From Prunella strophiata (Eukaryota > Chordata > Aves > Passeriformes > Prunellidae): a DNA stretch of 64,000 bases. The notes beneath the pieces are model-generated. The model was not told the DNA's origin, ran no database searches, and saw nothing but the letters and a program-made list of their open reading frames with translations. Positions 11,601 to 22,560 of this stretch are shown in pieces; within the stretch, counting starts at the first letter, position 1, and each line of letters begins with the position of its first letter. The stretch is from the NCBI GenBank assembly GCA_036583965.1, contig JAZBQD010000027.1:26109001-26173000 (forward strand), given 5' to 3'. Position numbers and translations under genes: made by a program.

Positions 11601-13033
11601 TCCTCCCATATGCTGAAGGCAGCACCAAACTGCAGCCCTGGAAGGCCCTGGCTTCACTGTGAGCTTTGTGCTGAACTGTTAGGGAGAAAATTGATTTTTA
11701 AACAATTTTCATCCACACAGATAGAAAAGAGAATATGGAACATTACTGGCTGTGATGGAAGGGAGCTTCTTGCACATGGCTGGGAAAGTCAAGTAAGATT
11801 TAGTCAGGCTTGAGGTTTGTGTGGTGTGCAGAATGGCACTTAGTGTATTGTACCAGCTAAAGGAGATTATTTGGGAGGAAAATAGGTTGGACATTGGGAG
11901 GAATTTCTGGACAGAAAGGTGATTAGACCTTGGAATGGGCTGCCCAGGGAGGTGTGGAGTCACTGCCTCTGGAGGTGTTTAAGGAAAGACCAAGTGCCAT
12001 GGTCAAAGTGACAGGGGGGGCTGTTCATAGGTTGGACTTGATCTCAGAGATCTTTTCCTACTTAAATGATTAAATGTAAGAAGTAGTTTTTAATTTAGGA
12101 ATGAAAACAACATAATCTTATGCTCATTTTCATCAAAAGTTGCTGCCTATTTCTGGTTTTAATGTGTCAGGTGAGTGATAAAATTAGATGCTTTGATAAG
12201 CAAGAGGGGAAGGGAGGTAACCTTGGTTGAAGAAAAGAGTTTTTGCTGGTGAATAAAAGATGTGTCCTGACTGTTCCCTTGAGGTGGGAAGGTGTATATG
12301 GGCTCCTGCTAAGCATGAGTTTCACTTCTTGTACCTAAGTTGTTCTAGTTTAAAAATCACATTAATTTCTGAGAAAGTAAATTCTATATATTATTGCTTC
12401 TGGAAGCTGCTGGTTTTATGCTCATAAAATGCAAGCTTTGCTCACGATAGGCTTCAGTTTAATCTGGAATGAGTCAAAAGGCTCAGTACTAACTTTTTTT
12501 TTCTGTCACCTTTAGACATTTCAACAAAGTCCAGGAGAAGAGGGGTGCTGTGTATGACAAAGTTATGGCCATTCGCAAGGAAATCAAACAGAAGAAGGGC
12601 AAAATTGAGCAGCTGAAGGATGATGCTGAAGAAAAAGCAGCAAAAGCCAAGGTGAGGGGTTTTTTTTACCCCCCAAAATCTTACATTCCTGTTGTAGTGT
12701 GGACAGTGCAATGATCCTCTAAGCAGCCTCCCCTGTGTTCTGTGAATGCTGCTTCTTAAACCATGGATGAGATACCCTTGAAATCATTTGAGTCCACCAG
12801 ACCACTCCTTGACATTTTGCTTGATAAAGATTTAACTTTGCTGATGGAATATTTTTTTCCTCTTCTTTATTTTCTCTTTCCAGGAAATACACCTAATTTT
12901 GAAGGCTGTATTGGACAAGTGTCATGAATCTCTCCTTAAGGCAGTAAAGACTTCTGAAGCCTCAAGAGCAGAACAAATGGATGAAATAAGGGAAGGGCTG
13001 TTCAGCATTCTATCTTCTGGAAATGCTTCTTAA
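2372..13033 (+). CDS. NUF2: NUF2, kinetochore NDC80 complex subunit (13 exons, two one-base frame breaks)
   Basis: NUF2 pairs with NDC80 and binds SPC24/SPC25 in the outer-kinetochore complex that attaches spindle microtubules. Coding exons: 2372-2494, 3340-3413, 4278-4355, 4517-4578, 5461-5558, 5961-6034, 7224-7320, 8251-8313, 8983-9120, 10013-10153, 10934-11109, 12516-12651 and 12884-13033. Every intron is GT...AG. The sum is 1410 nt, about 469 residues against 464 in human. Exons 1-6 (residues 1 to about 170) form the calponin-homology domain (start METMTFPRYSPDD; exon 5 RTVRFLSGILNFVNFREF). The rest is Glu/Lys/Gln-rich coiled coil (for example KRGAVYDKV). The ATG has an ideal Kozak context (GCCGCCGCCATGG). 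Exon 2 lacks one base near 3366-3369 and exon 3 has one extra near 4327-4330. As written, the frame meets TGA across the exon 2/3 junction. The other exons are intact and in phase, so a functional gene with local sequence errors is most likely. Confidence 0.97.
3340..3413 (+). CDS. NUF2: NUF2 coding exon 2 (one base missing)
   Basis: The first half reads LDVLHLIYLR in the frame entering from exon 1. The second half reads NLQKVCGIRLEHAYM, matching human ALQIVYGIRLEHFYM, only one frame over. The break is at TACCTGAG/AATCTG (about 3366-3369). The length is 74 nt where 75 is expected. Acceptor TCCCTGCAG, donor ATG|GTAGGG. Confidence 0.93.
4278..4355 (+). CDS. NUF2: NUF2 coding exon 3 (one base extra)
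   Basis: Begins MPLNVDIMYPQIHEGFL, aligned to human MPVNSEVMYPHLMEGFL. The remainder matches (PVCNLYIH against human PFSNLVTH) only after removing one base in 'ttccttacc' (about 4324-4331). As written it reads into TAA. The length is 78 nt where 77 is expected; donor GTAAGT. Confidence 0.92.
4517..4578 (+). CDS. NUF2: NUF2 coding exon 4
   Basis: Encodes ERLLPMCRISDFQIADVLNP, like human [20 protein letters not shown]. Acceptor TTGCAG, donor GTAAGC; intact in frame. Confidence 0.95.
5461..5558 (+). CDS. NUF2: NUF2 coding exon 5
   Basis: Encodes the best conserved block, TKRTVRFLSGILNFVNFREF followed by RREAYLELQLSY, the last helices of the calponin-homology domain. Acceptor GTTTCAG, donor GTAAGA. 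Confidence 0.97.
5961..6034 (+). CDS. NUF2: NUF2 coding exon 6
   Basis: Encodes KLAMEKNQQLEAVNREAALK and then LEKL, the transition from globular head to coiled coil. Donor GTGAGT in phase 2. Confidence 0.95.
6165..6480 (+). mobile_element. CR1 LINE fragment in NUF2 intron 6
   Basis: CR1 consensus blocks are seen in order: 'gcccagcagaaaaggacctg', 'ggtgctg', 'agctgaacaagatccaacag', 'tgccctgcatccggttctgg'-like text near 6356 and 'gcccagaaaagggcaatgga'. This is end-of-ORF2/3' UTR material in sense with NUF2. It is cut before the usual 3' tail. Confidence 0.85.
7224..7320 (+). CDS. NUF2: NUF2 coding exon 7
   Basis: Encodes TVPVEHEAEIKQLTENIREL and then EQLLRQDYRRKQ, like human [20 protein letters not shown]. 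Coiled-coil heptads; donor GTAGGA. Confidence 0.95.
8251..8313 (+). CDS. NUF2: NUF2 coding exon 8
   Basis: A 63-nt exon encoding TALQEVTSQKKADIAERTQK plus L (human LQEGNSQKKSNISEKTKRL). Its polypyrimidine tract is a run of 17 T (8231-8247) directly before the CAG. Confidence 0.95.
8580..8715 (+). mobile_element. CR1 LINE 3' tail in NUF2 intron 8
   Basis: A short CR1 end: 'ccaggctggatggggcttgg', 'tggtgggaggtgtccctgcc', 'aggtcctttccaacccaaac', then 'cattctagga', a decayed form of the terminal octamer repeat. Confidence 0.9.
8983..9120 (+). CDS. NUF2: NUF2 coding exon 9
   Basis: 46 codons of coiled coil beginning NECKVSMAALKEEQEQLKSK and including IVESPEEWKSYNEMMKETIK (human [20 protein letters not shown]). 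Confidence 0.96.
10013..10153 (+). CDS. NUF2: NUF2 coding exon 10
   Basis: 47 codons beginning QEVTEKYEGYRDVVEVLPSC, then QVELQLYQKKM (human [22 protein letters not shown]). The Cys-containing LPSCQ motif is conserved. The donor GTCTGT is weak, but phase and length agree. Confidence 0.95.
10934..11109 (+). CDS. NUF2: NUF2 coding exon 11
   Basis: Encodes NLEDQLESAQVELKKAKTDE to TVLE in coiled coil. It splices from CTCGA|GTATGG into exon 12, giving E-H-F-N-K-V-Q aligned to human EDCNKVQ. Confidence 0.94.
11845..12075 (+). mobile_element. CR1 LINE 3' tail in NUF2 intron 11
   Basis: Contains 'ggttggacattgggaggaat', 'gggctgcccagggaggtgtg', 'gtcactgcctctggaggtgt' and 'ggttggacttgatctcagag', the order of a CR1 3' UTR. 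Sense to NUF2. Confidence 0.87.
12516..12651 (+). CDS. NUF2: NUF2 coding exon 12
   Basis: Encodes HFNKVQEKRGAVYDKVMAIR onwards, with the highly conserved VQEKRGAVY stretch, near the SPC24/25-facing end of the coiled coil. Donor GTGAGG. Confidence 0.96.
12884..13033 (+). CDS. NUF2: NUF2 coding exon 13 and stop
   Basis: Encodes the last 49 residues (EIHLILKAVLDKCHESLL ... SSGNAS) and TAA at 13031-13033. The C-terminal tail is the least conserved part compared with human. Confidence 0.94.
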   Translation, partial: EIHLILKAVLDKCHESLLKAVKTSEASRAEQMDEIREGLFSILSSGNAS

Positions 13034-13730
13034 AGCCTGTCTGAACTTGTGTTCTACTTTCATTGTGTTAGTGCTCTTACCTGAACTCAAGAGCTTCTGC
13101 TTTGCATGGGAGGGATGATCATTCCAGGCAAATCCAGCTTTCTCAAAAACCATGTCAGAACACATTTAGCTTTCCAGGCTGATCCTGATGTCACGAGCTT
13201 GCTGATATGGATAAGAAAACACTCAGTTTCTGGTGTTTAGTCACCACCAGGATTTAGTGGTAATATTGCAAGTCTTGCTAACATCAAACTGCTCAACATT
13301 TTAGACAGAACCCTTGCATTTGTAGAAACTGTTCTGCAAATTTTGATCTGGGAACACCTGGTGCCTTGGTCTGGCTTGAATTTTCAAGATAAGTCAGTAA
13401 CAGGTGATGCTCCACCACCATTATTCAATTCAGATGAAATCCTGACAGAGCAGTAGCATCCATCTAAATGCCAAGTTGCTCTCACAAATATTTGGAGTTG
13501 TAAGCACTCAGAAGTACCATTTTAATATCATTTTAGTTAACAGTACACTCCCTCTCAATGCTTGAACTCACTGTGTCTCCTTTGTGGGGTATTGAACCCT
13601 CAGTCTGTGTTCATCAGTCTGTGTTAGGATGCTCTTAAATATAGATTGATGTTTTGTACCTTAACTTGTGATGGCCACAGTGGTTTTCATTATTTAGCAA
13701 AAATAAAATGTTAATTTTTACAGCTAGTTG
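13034..13730 (+). other. NUF2: NUF2 3' UTR with polyadenylation signal
   Basis: No open frame follows the stop. A canonical AATAAA lies at 13702-13707, predicting cleavage near 13725. A second AATAAA near 14479 could serve a longer isoform. I see no repeat inside. Confidence 0.75.
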
Positions 13731-14006
13731 ATATGAAGATATTTTACCCTTTTTCTCTTGGGTCTTTCCACTCCCCTAACTGACTTGGCATAAGGTTTCA
13801 GTTGAAAAAATGTTGCTTTGTACATTTGTAGGAATGTGTGCCGTGAGCAGCCTTTTATGATGAAAGGAGGAAGATGATTCAAGCCATCTTTAAAATTTTA
13901 ATTCTTCATCTCTTACCAGCCAGAGGTGCTAGCAAGTCAGTTAGGAAGGGCAGGTTCTTTCTAGAGCTCTTATGGAGGCATCAGACCCTTCTAAAGTTTT
14001 GCTTTA

Positions 14007-14009
<3 letters not shown>

Positions 14010-14045
<36 letters not shown>
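14010..14045. repeat. Poly-T run (36 T)
   Basis: An uninterrupted T homopolymer just left of an antisense CR1 tail. Such runs are prone to length errors in assemblies. Confidence 0.95.
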
Positions 14046-14049
<4 letters not shown>

Positions 14050-14165
14050 ATTAACAGAATTGTTTAGGTTGAAAAAGCCCTCTGAGATGAAGTGCAGCCA
14101 TTAACCCAGCACTGTCCCCATCACCACTAAACCCTGTCCCTGATGCCACCAGTGCACTTTGAAAT
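14050..14165 (-). mobile_element. CR1 LINE 3' tail, antisense
   Basis: The reverse complement matches the CR1 end: 'cagaattgtttaggttgaaa', 'agccctctgagat', 'cattaacccagcactgtccc', 'accactaaaccctgtccctg'. Confidence 0.85.
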
Positions 14166-16947
14166 ATTGCAGTAGCTGCTCCTTCCTTATAAAGACTGAT
14201 TGGGGAAAGAGATTCCCAAAACCTTCCAACAGATACTGCAGGGGATTATTCCAATCAGCAGACCTAGATTCTTTGGCTAGAGAGATGAGTGTATCCCAGT
14301 GATGAGGAATCTGCAGGACAAAGAAAAAGCTGGAGTCTGGTTCCTGCTCTCAGAGATTTTGGGTAAAATAAAAGGCTGCAATTCACGAAGAAAGAAAAAC
14401 TCTTAATTTCCAGGTTTTTGTATTTCCAACAGGTTCTTGTGCTTTCACTGTTGCTTATTTGTACCTGGAATACTTATAAATAAAACATAACTAAGGTATG
14501 ATTTATCTAGAGGTAACTGATTCCTAGGTGTGAATTGACTCCTACTGCTGCTTGTCAAAAACTTCTACCCACCTTGAACCATAGGGCAAGGCAGTGGGGG
14601 GAGTTTAGTGTGGCCTGAAGAGCAGAGAAGGCAGAATGATTTTGCTGAGGCAATACAGCTCCCTTTCCCTCAAGAGGGCAGTATTAGTCAAAATGTTCTT
14701 TCTTTTTTTTTTTTCCCCTAATCTTTCTGCCTTAGCTACTGATTAAAAGTGTAGTTTAATTTTTTTTTATTTTTATTTTTTTATTTTTATTTGTTTTGCA
14801 TGTACCTTGGTATTTCATGCACAACATAAAGCTTGTAGCAAGTTTGTGTTGTACTGCTTGGGCTGGCCACACTTGTTTGAAATGTGTGTAGTTATTAACA
14901 ATCTGTACACAAGTTTTTAAATTCTGTAAGCAGAAAAAATAATAGTGGCTAAGGTGGGAAATGGGTTAATAGGACACCTTTTAAGGGATGGAAAGGAAAT
15001 CTCTTTATCACTCCTTTTTTGCCTTTACTCCAGAACGTGTCTTGGAAGATGTTCAGAGCTGTCTCAAAGTCAGATTTTGTAGGTTTTGGGTGAGGGTAGG
15101 TGAGCCAGGTTTCATATTTTCAGCTGCTGGGGCAGAGCTGGAAGAGGAGCTGGTGTGCTGGCCACTTGGTGGGGATGTTGGCACGGAGAGTGGCCCTGGA
15201 TTCATGTTCCATTCCTGCCACAGCTCTGCTGAGGAAGCCAAAGGAAAACCTGCTGAATCTTCAGCTTCAGGATAACAGCTTTTCAGCACTCATATATTCT
15301 AGGACTAGCTAGGACCAGGTAAGCTACAAGTTCAAACTTACTGACATATCTTTCCATCTAAGGATATGAACCTTTGATGCTGCCAAGGAGGAAGGAGCCT
15401 GCACTTGGGAGTCTATTCCCTGTTATTTGTGCAGGGGGATTAGGAGGGAGTGTGAAAGGCTCAAGTGTGTGTAAATCACCAGGTTGTGAGGTGCAGAGTA
15501 AAGAAATGTGGCAGATAAATGCACCTATGTGTTGAGGCATCTTGTATCTAGGGCACATTTTGGAAAGATTCTCTTGATGTTTCCATCAGGCTCAATTAAA
15601 GACTAATCCTTATTATGATACAGTAAAATAAATGGCTGGAGATACCTGGGAATAAGACCAAAGAAAACTTGGAGATGAACATGCAAATTCTTGTTGCCTG
15701 CGAAATTCCTTTGGAAAAAGGAAATGCTGTTTCTTGAGATGCTGTAAATGGAGAAACTATGTGACAAGATAAAGTTGCAGTTGCAGGAGTACCCCTGTGG
15801 TTTTTCCCTGAAAAGTTTTATTACCATGAGCCTTTTGTCCCTTTTTTCCCAGGAAGAAAAGAGAGCAAGGTGTTCAGGAGCTGAGTTTCTAATGGGCAGC
15901 ACATTAAACAGTCCTTACTGCAGAGGGAGAGTCTGCAGGCTGGGACAGTGATATTGAGAAAGGCAATCACTGAAAAATGTACCTGCAAAGAGAAATGGAA
16001 GAGAATTAGAGAGGGGAAAAAAAAAATCACTGTTTTTGCAAGCTGCAAGTCTACCTGGGGAGGACTGGGAGAGGCCAGTGTTTGTAGAAAATGAACAAAC
16101 AAAAGGAGGGAAAACCCAGGTTATGTTGGGGTTTCCATAGCAACACAATGCTTTTCCTGGAAAACTCAGATGATGAGATCCAATCTATCTGCTGTTTAAC
16201 TCTTGCATGCAGAGCCCTCTTTCTTGCCTTACCTGTCTCCTCCACAGCACAGTCCCTGCTGATGGGTGTGCTGTCACTCCACCACGGTGGTCTCCATGGG
16301 GAATGATATCCCTGAGCCAAGGCTGCTCCTGTTCTGTTCCAAAGCACACAGAAAAGCAAGAGCTTATGAGGCAGAGGCACCTTTTGTGTGCAGGGAGGAT
16401 TCACCAGGTGTGCTGATCCTGGGCAGCCTCTGCCTGAGATCTGTGGAAGACTTTCTGTGACTGTTTGTAGAGTTCATCAAAGCAGCCTGACTCTAATTTG
16501 TACCTGACTCTAATTTGTACCCTGGTGTTCTGCCTGTTGAAAAGCCCCAGCTGTGGGGAATCCTTGGTGGCAGGGGAGATTCTTGTAGAGGAAAGTGGAA
16601 GGAGTGGCAGCTTTTGCCTGACAAAAAGGACAACTGAGAGAGTAGGCAGCACCACAAATGTTCATGAGATGGCTACTGCTCTCAAAAATGTAGAAAGGAA
16701 CATTCTGTTTTGGGGAGAGAAGGGGAGAGGGTGGATGTGAGACCCCATCCTGGTGCAGCAGAGAGGAAATGGATTCTGTTCCTTGCCTTCTGAGCAGGCT
16801 TTGCAAGAGGGGCTGCCCTTGGAGGGGAGAAATGGGATGGAAGAGGCAGAGTTTTCTCAGTTTCTGGGGTCCCCTGGATGGTAAGTGGTTACAAAGAGAG
16901 GGTGGTAAGAGAAGGCAGGGATCCCAAAGGATGCTGAGTATACTGTC
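14166..16947. other. Intergenic, no gene recognised
   Basis: Unique sequence downstream of NUF2. T/A-rich simple sequence lies at about 14700-14800. The short open frames show no codon structure, splice context or familiar residues. Confidence 0.5.
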
Positions 16948-17165
16948 ATAGAATCAGGGAATGGTTTGGGTTGGAAGGGACCTAAAAGCTTATCTTGTTC
17001 CAACACCCCTGCCATGGGCAAGGACATCTTCCACTATCCCAGGCTTCTCCAAGCCCTGTCCAAGCTGTCCTTGGACACTGCCAGGGATGGAGCAGCCACA
17101 GCTTTGTGGGCAGCCTGTGCCAGGGCCTCCCCACCCTCCCAGGCAAGGATTTCTTCTGTCTGATG
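16948..17165 (-). mobile_element. CR1 LINE 3' tail, antisense
   Basis: Begins with the reverse octamer 'catagaatc' and 'ggtttgggttggaagggacc', then 'ctgccatgggcaaggacatc' and 'tgtgccagggcctccccacc'. A complete 3' end oriented leftwards. Confidence 0.93.
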
Positions 17166-17329
17166 TGTTTGTTACAGCCCTGTTAAGGGCCTGGCAGTGG
17201 CCAACCCCTGCAATATTCAGCAAAAGCAATATTCTGTTTAATTGGTGGGCTTTATGTTTTTTTTTTTCCCCCTCTCTGACTGTTCTGTTATTAACCTGTT
17301 ACTGCTTATTGAGCCCTGAAGATTTGTGA

Positions 17330-17940
17330 ATAGAAAACAACCATCATTACAGTATTTAAAAGAAAACCAATTCAGAGGGGTTCAAAGACCAGTAATCCAG
17401 GTATGTGCCAATAAACAGGAAGCAGTGCTTTATTATCTCTTCACAAACCATCCCCTATCTTTAAACATTTAATATATTCCCTCTTATTTCTCCTGACAGC
17501 CACCTGTTCAACTTCTGACCTGTTTGTAAAAATCTGCACACCATCTATCAGAGGGATGCACGCTCTTACAAACTTCTGTTCTGTGGGCATTGAGTAAATT
17601 ATTTCTTTAAGATCATATGGCAGATCTATAATTAATTAAACCCTCCATGATATTAGTGCAAAATAATTTCGCCTTTCTAAAAAGGTAAATGTAATTTGCC
17701 GATCTGGTATTTGGAAGAATGCTTTCCCCAAAATCAATTCCTTTAGTTTCCAGAGAATAGAAATGAGAAGCAATCTCATTTTAATTATATCTCTTTATTG
17801 CTAACAAAGGAATGATTTATGCAATTAAATTAACTGGCTAGAAAATTATTCTCAGCTGGGCTGTCCTAATTCTTTGCTTTCTGAATTGCAGGCTCTTACA
17901 CTTCTCTATGTAGATTAATTTTTCTGATATGCAAACAATG
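17330..17940. promoter_or_regulatory. Candidate conserved non-coding element (AT-rich)
   Basis: A repeat-free, strongly AT-rich block with homeodomain-type cores, including TAATTAATTAA at 17629-17639, and few CpG. It contrasts with the GC-richer flanks. The conservation claim is inference from appearance and needs alignment. Confidence 0.35.
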
Positions 17941-18674
17941 CTCCTTGTGTTCATTTTTAACATTTTTTATTCACAGCTCCCCTTTTCTTAGTGTCAATGA
18001 CATGAGTAATATTTGTGCACTGCTGAGGCTCCGATTCAGGCCTTTTTTATGCAGAAAGATTGGGAAAAAAAAATCTTTTCTTTTGAATCTCATTATTGCA
18101 GAGCAAGGTTTTGAAGTTTTCTTATCTATTGCTGAGAAACAGCAGCAGGAACATGGAGGGACTGCAAAGATGTCAAAGGATGCAAACTTTTGAAGGAAAA
18201 TGTATCAGCACTGAGGAGACAGGTGAATTTGCAGTTGGTGTTAAGGAAGCATTTTTTAATGTATTCCTCTTATACCTCTGTCTCCTTGCAGCCAGGCAAA
18301 AAGCTGAAATACAAGGGGAAAAAAAATGAGACAGATTTATGTTGTACACAGACTCAGTAGGGAACAAATTTGGGATTTTTTTTTTTTCCTTTCTGCCTGG
18401 GATTACTGTGCAGTGGCTGGCCAGAATGCTGAGCTAGAGATATTTGGGCTGAGGGGAAAATTACCATGTAACAACACATTGTGACCATGTGCCAACACAG
18501 CCTGACATCCTCTGAATGGGGCATTGGTGTAATCTGCTGCTCCAAACCAGCAGTGAACATATTGCAGAGCACGTGTTGGCTCTGTCTGAGCTGTCCTGCC
18601 CTGTATCAGTGGAGATGTGTCAGCTGGTCAGGCTTTGCTGTGCTGGCACTCTGTGCTGCTGTCAGATGGCTTTG
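17941..18674. other. Intergenic, no gene recognised
   Basis: Unique sequence between the AT-rich block and the next CR1 tail. I see only short A and T runs. Confidence 0.5.
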
Positions 18675-18890
18675 AACTGAGAGAAAGGAGCTTTAGGTTG
18701 GATGTTAGGAAGAAATTCTTCCCTGTGAGGGTGGGGAGGCTCTGGCACAGGGTGCCCAGAGAAGCTGTGGCTGCTCCACCCCTGGCCAGGCTGGACATGG
18801 CTTGGAGCAGCCTGGGACAGTGGAAGGTGTCCTTGCCATGGATGATCTTTCAGGTACTTTCCAACCCAAACCAGGCTGTGATTCTATGGA
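18675..18890 (+). mobile_element. CR1 LINE 3' tail
   Basis: Shows 'ttaggttggatgttaggaag', 'aaattcttccctgtgagggt', 'gtgcccagagaagctgtggc', 'ccaacccaaaccaggctgtg' and the terminal 'gattctatgg'. A complete 3' end with an internal deletion. Confidence 0.93.
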
Positions 18891-21800
18891 ATAAAGTTAA
18901 AAACCAGAGTTTTTGTCTGGGTTGGAATGTGGTGGTTGGGGTGTGGTAAAGTCTGTGCCATTGGGATCCTGAAGGATTTTGAAATTCCAGCTAGGAAAGA
19001 TTAAGTTATTATCATTTGGGTGGGATAAGGAAGCATTTTGGGCATCTCTCCTTGGACTGAGGATCATCCAAAGGGAATCCTTCCTCTGGGCTGCATGGCT
19101 GCTGGGTGGGTGAGGGAAGGGGCTGTTGGTGCAATGCCTCTATTGACTGCAGTTGTTCTCCTTGAGGACACCACTGTAAAATCAGCATAAACTGAATTTG
19201 CTTAGCAAGTGGATCACACTTATTTATTGGAAGAACATTTCTCAAAGAACAGTTGCCCTTGGCTTACTGTCAAGAAGTGATTTTAAATTTTTTTTTAATT
19301 ATAAAAAAAAAAAAATTCCCCTAGTTCTGCAAATTCCCTGCATTGAGTTCAGTTCTCCTGCATGAATACCTTGGCTCATACAGGAAATAAACCCTTGCAA
19401 TGCCTCAGGAAGATGCTGTGAGGTGTGAGTTTACCAGCAGTCTGCAGAGAAGGCTTTGAGTTCAATATTATCTATACAGCAGGAATGGTTAGAAATCAAT
19501 AAGATGAAATTCATGACAAATGCTACCTTTAGGGAGGAAACATCTGATTAAAAAAATGAGAAACAGCTGCCTAGGCAAGCAGTACTGCAGGGAAGGGTTT
19601 GGCTTCAGAGTGAATCACAGACAAATGAGTCAGTGATGTGCCTTTAAACAGAAATCTTGTTCCTGGAAGCATTAATAGGAGTGTCAGGAGCAAGTTGTGG
19701 GGTCGGGGGAGAGATATGACTGCTCTGTGCTGCTTGGTGAAGGCTGGCAGGATGGATCCAGCCTTGCAGCCTGCATTTCAAAAGCCAAGAACGGGGAAAG
19801 AACTGGGAAATCATGATCTGGGGGATAAGTAATGACAAGCCTTACAGAGGGAGAAAATTAAACTTCACTTGCAGCAGGAGAGAATTAAGCTGATACCAGG
19901 AAAACCTCAACCACAACCTTCAATTCTCACCTATCAGCCTGCCTGGAAAAGACCTGGAACCCTCTGGATGTGCCCTTTGGCCCCCCAGCTCCACCTGCTT
20001 TTACTTTTAACTCCTGCTACCTTTTTCATTCTGGTTTAGCAGCAAATTCCAGTGGGGGCTGGCACTGAGAGCTATTCCTGGTGATGGCCAGGATAGGAAA
20101 GGTTTGATTTCTCAGTCCAGAAATCCTCCAGTTCTTTTGGAACAAGTAATGTGTGTGAGGAGCAGCGTGAGCAAAAAGATGTACTCAGTAGTGGAAGGGA
20201 CTGAAAGATGAGGAAGAAAAAAAAAGAAGCTAAAATAAGAAAAATCTCAAACAACAACCAACCACAACAGGTAAAAAAAACCCCAACAAACCCCAATGAA
20301 ACCAGAAAATGTCTCCCTTCATGGAGTTGATGGTAAGGTGATGCTTCCTTACCATCTGGGACCTCTAGAACAGTTTAAATGGTGGGCAGTGTAGGTTGGC
20401 AGTGACAGTTTCAAGGATCTGCCCTGTTACAGTCTGAATTCTGGACTGCTGTTCTGTTCCTTAACAAAGGAAATAAGAATGAGTTCCCTCCACATCCTCT
20501 AATAGAATTAATCACCTCTCCATGGACCATTTCCCAAATGTGCCAGGATTTAATTTCACAGCGAGTGCTATCCAGATGAAAAGCTGCCTTTGGTAAGGTG
20601 GGGGAATCTCTCCTCTGCAAAGTCCATCACTATTACAGGTGGCTGTTCTCCCTGTGAGGAGATCCCTGGGCCTTGCTTGCTGATTTATCCTGCCAAGGCA
20701 GCTGCCTGGGAATGCCCTTCCTCTCTGGGATAAGGTTTACTGCCTTGTGAAGCTCCTGTGGATGTGTTCTCTGCAGGTGCTTTTCTTCCAGATGAGATGC
20801 TGCTGAGACAGCAGAAAAACAAAACTGGGTGGAATTTGAGAGCCTTGTGCATTTGCCCAGTTTCATTAAAATAAGAGAAAATCACCAGAAAGCCCCATTT
20901 TGCTGTGGATTCATTCTTTTCTCTTTTCTATTTTGTTTTTGTCCACAGTGTTGTTCTTAAAATCTGATATTCCTGCTGAGGTTCTCACAAAGCAGGACCC
21001 AGCAAAATGGAGTTTGGGCTTGCAATATTTCAACAAAGCCAATTTTAATTTTTTTCCTTTTGTTTCATTGTGTAGCATAAAGAATTTAATGAACATTTTA
21101 CTCCAAGTTCAGCAAATATTTCATTTTGAATACCATACTTTTGTTTATATTGGATTCTGGATATCAGAGTGCTGAAATCAGAGGTTAATCTGGTTCACTG
21201 CACTGAAAGAGATGCAAGTGCTGAGAAGCTTTCTGTTGACCTTGTATCTTCATTTCTCCTGACTTTTCATTTCTACTCTTTCCCATTTCCCAGTAAATTA
21301 CTGAGAGATAGCTCCTAGCTGTGTCTTACAAGCAGCAGGAGAAATGAAGCAGTGTAAAGTATAGATAATATAGACTGCAATTAGGCAGTATAGCTGTGCT
21401 TTCTGTCTCACTGCATTTCAGAGGGAAATTCTGGGGACCTACCCTGTTTCTCTGGCCTTTTAGAACCTATTTTATTATTTTTGTCAAGATCTAGTTTGGA
21501 GCTGGTTGATCTCCTGAAAAGTCTCACCTGAACTGTGCTGCTTCTGTGAAGATGGGTGTGGCCAGCTGTCCCCAAATTGGCAAAATAAAAATCTGTGTGT
21601 GAAGATCTGCACTCAGAGACAAAAGCCAAACATCCCAGTGAAGGTATTTGAATGTCCCCAGGCTCTCATCAGCATCCTCCAGCACACACCTTGTCCCTCT
21701 GTCCTGGTGTCCTGCTGGGATGCTCTGTGCCCCACACTGGTCCCAGTGTCCATCCCTTCAGGATGGACCATCATCACTTGGACTCTGTTCTGATGACCAC

Positions 21801-21960
21801 CAGGCCCAAACTGTTTTCTACCCACCTTATTTCCCTATTTCTGAATCTTCTATCCCACTCTGAATCTTCTTCTTCCCCCTTTTCACCCAAATGAACTCTT
21901 CGTACAGAAATCTCAGTGTCTAGAGCTGTCTTGGCAAAAGACTTGGCCACTCAAAAGGGC
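18891..21960. other. Intergenic, no gene recognised
   Basis: Unique sequence with short A/T runs (for example about 19287-19316 and 20216-20225). No splice-consistent exons, RNA gene or mobile element recognised. Confidence 0.5.
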
Positions 21961-22560
21961 TTCAGCAAAATGTTAAATATGCAAATAATAATAATAATTA
22001 TTGCTGGTAATAGCAGGAGCAGCCTGGGATTTCTTTATTTTTTTAGATTCCTCTGTCCTTTGCAGATGCCACTTTAATGCAAATCAAACTTTGCGGATTG
22101 TGTTACCTATTGAAAAATAGTTTCAATTAGAAATTCAATTACACTGTCTTGGGGGGGATGGAACTGACAGTTTCTTTGAATTTTGCACGTTATAGAGGGC
22201 TCCAAAGTGCCATAAATCTGCTAATTGATTTCTGTACCTGTAATGTTTGATTAGGTGTATTTTATTGTCTTCTTGGTTTTAATTAACCCCAGGCTTGTCA
22301 AAATGCTTCCACTGACAAAGGATATATGATGAACTGAGATAAACTCTATTAACAGAGGCTGACTTTTGTCAGTAATTGCTATCGTGCCTGAGAGTTATTA
22401 GAAATGATCACACACAAAGAAGCTGTACTTTTGGTAACAACTTTTATGGGCTGTTATAAATCTGTTGATTGCCCCCTACACACAGGAGATAAGCAACTGT
22501 GAATGACAAGGGGTCCGAAGGAAAATCAATCATTTCCTGGATGCCTTATAAATATTAAGA
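21960..22560. promoter_or_regulatory. Candidate conserved non-coding element with two POU octamers
   Basis: Repeat-free AT-rich sequence carrying two perfect ATGCAAAT octamers (21979-21986 and 22077-22084) about 100 bp apart, plus an AAT trinucleotide run. It also has TAATTGATTT-like and 'gttgattg' cores. An enhancer role is inferred only from motif density and lack of repeats. Confidence 0.4.

Larger units (their letters stand above)
2495..12883 (+). other. NUF2: NUF2 introns: contents
   Basis: The twelve introns run from about 160 to 1400 bp. Introns 6, 8 and 11 each hold one sense-oriented CR1 tail (separate entries). Intron 9 has a 21-base T run (about 9738-9758) and a second T run near 9860. 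Introns 1-5, 7, 10 and 12 show no repeat, RNA gene or extra exon that I can support. Confidence 0.6.

Noticed and set aside
14010..14045. T36 as the reverse poly-A tail of the adjacent CR1
   Set aside because: CR1 elements end in short octamer repeats, not poly-A; the run is an independent homopolymer.
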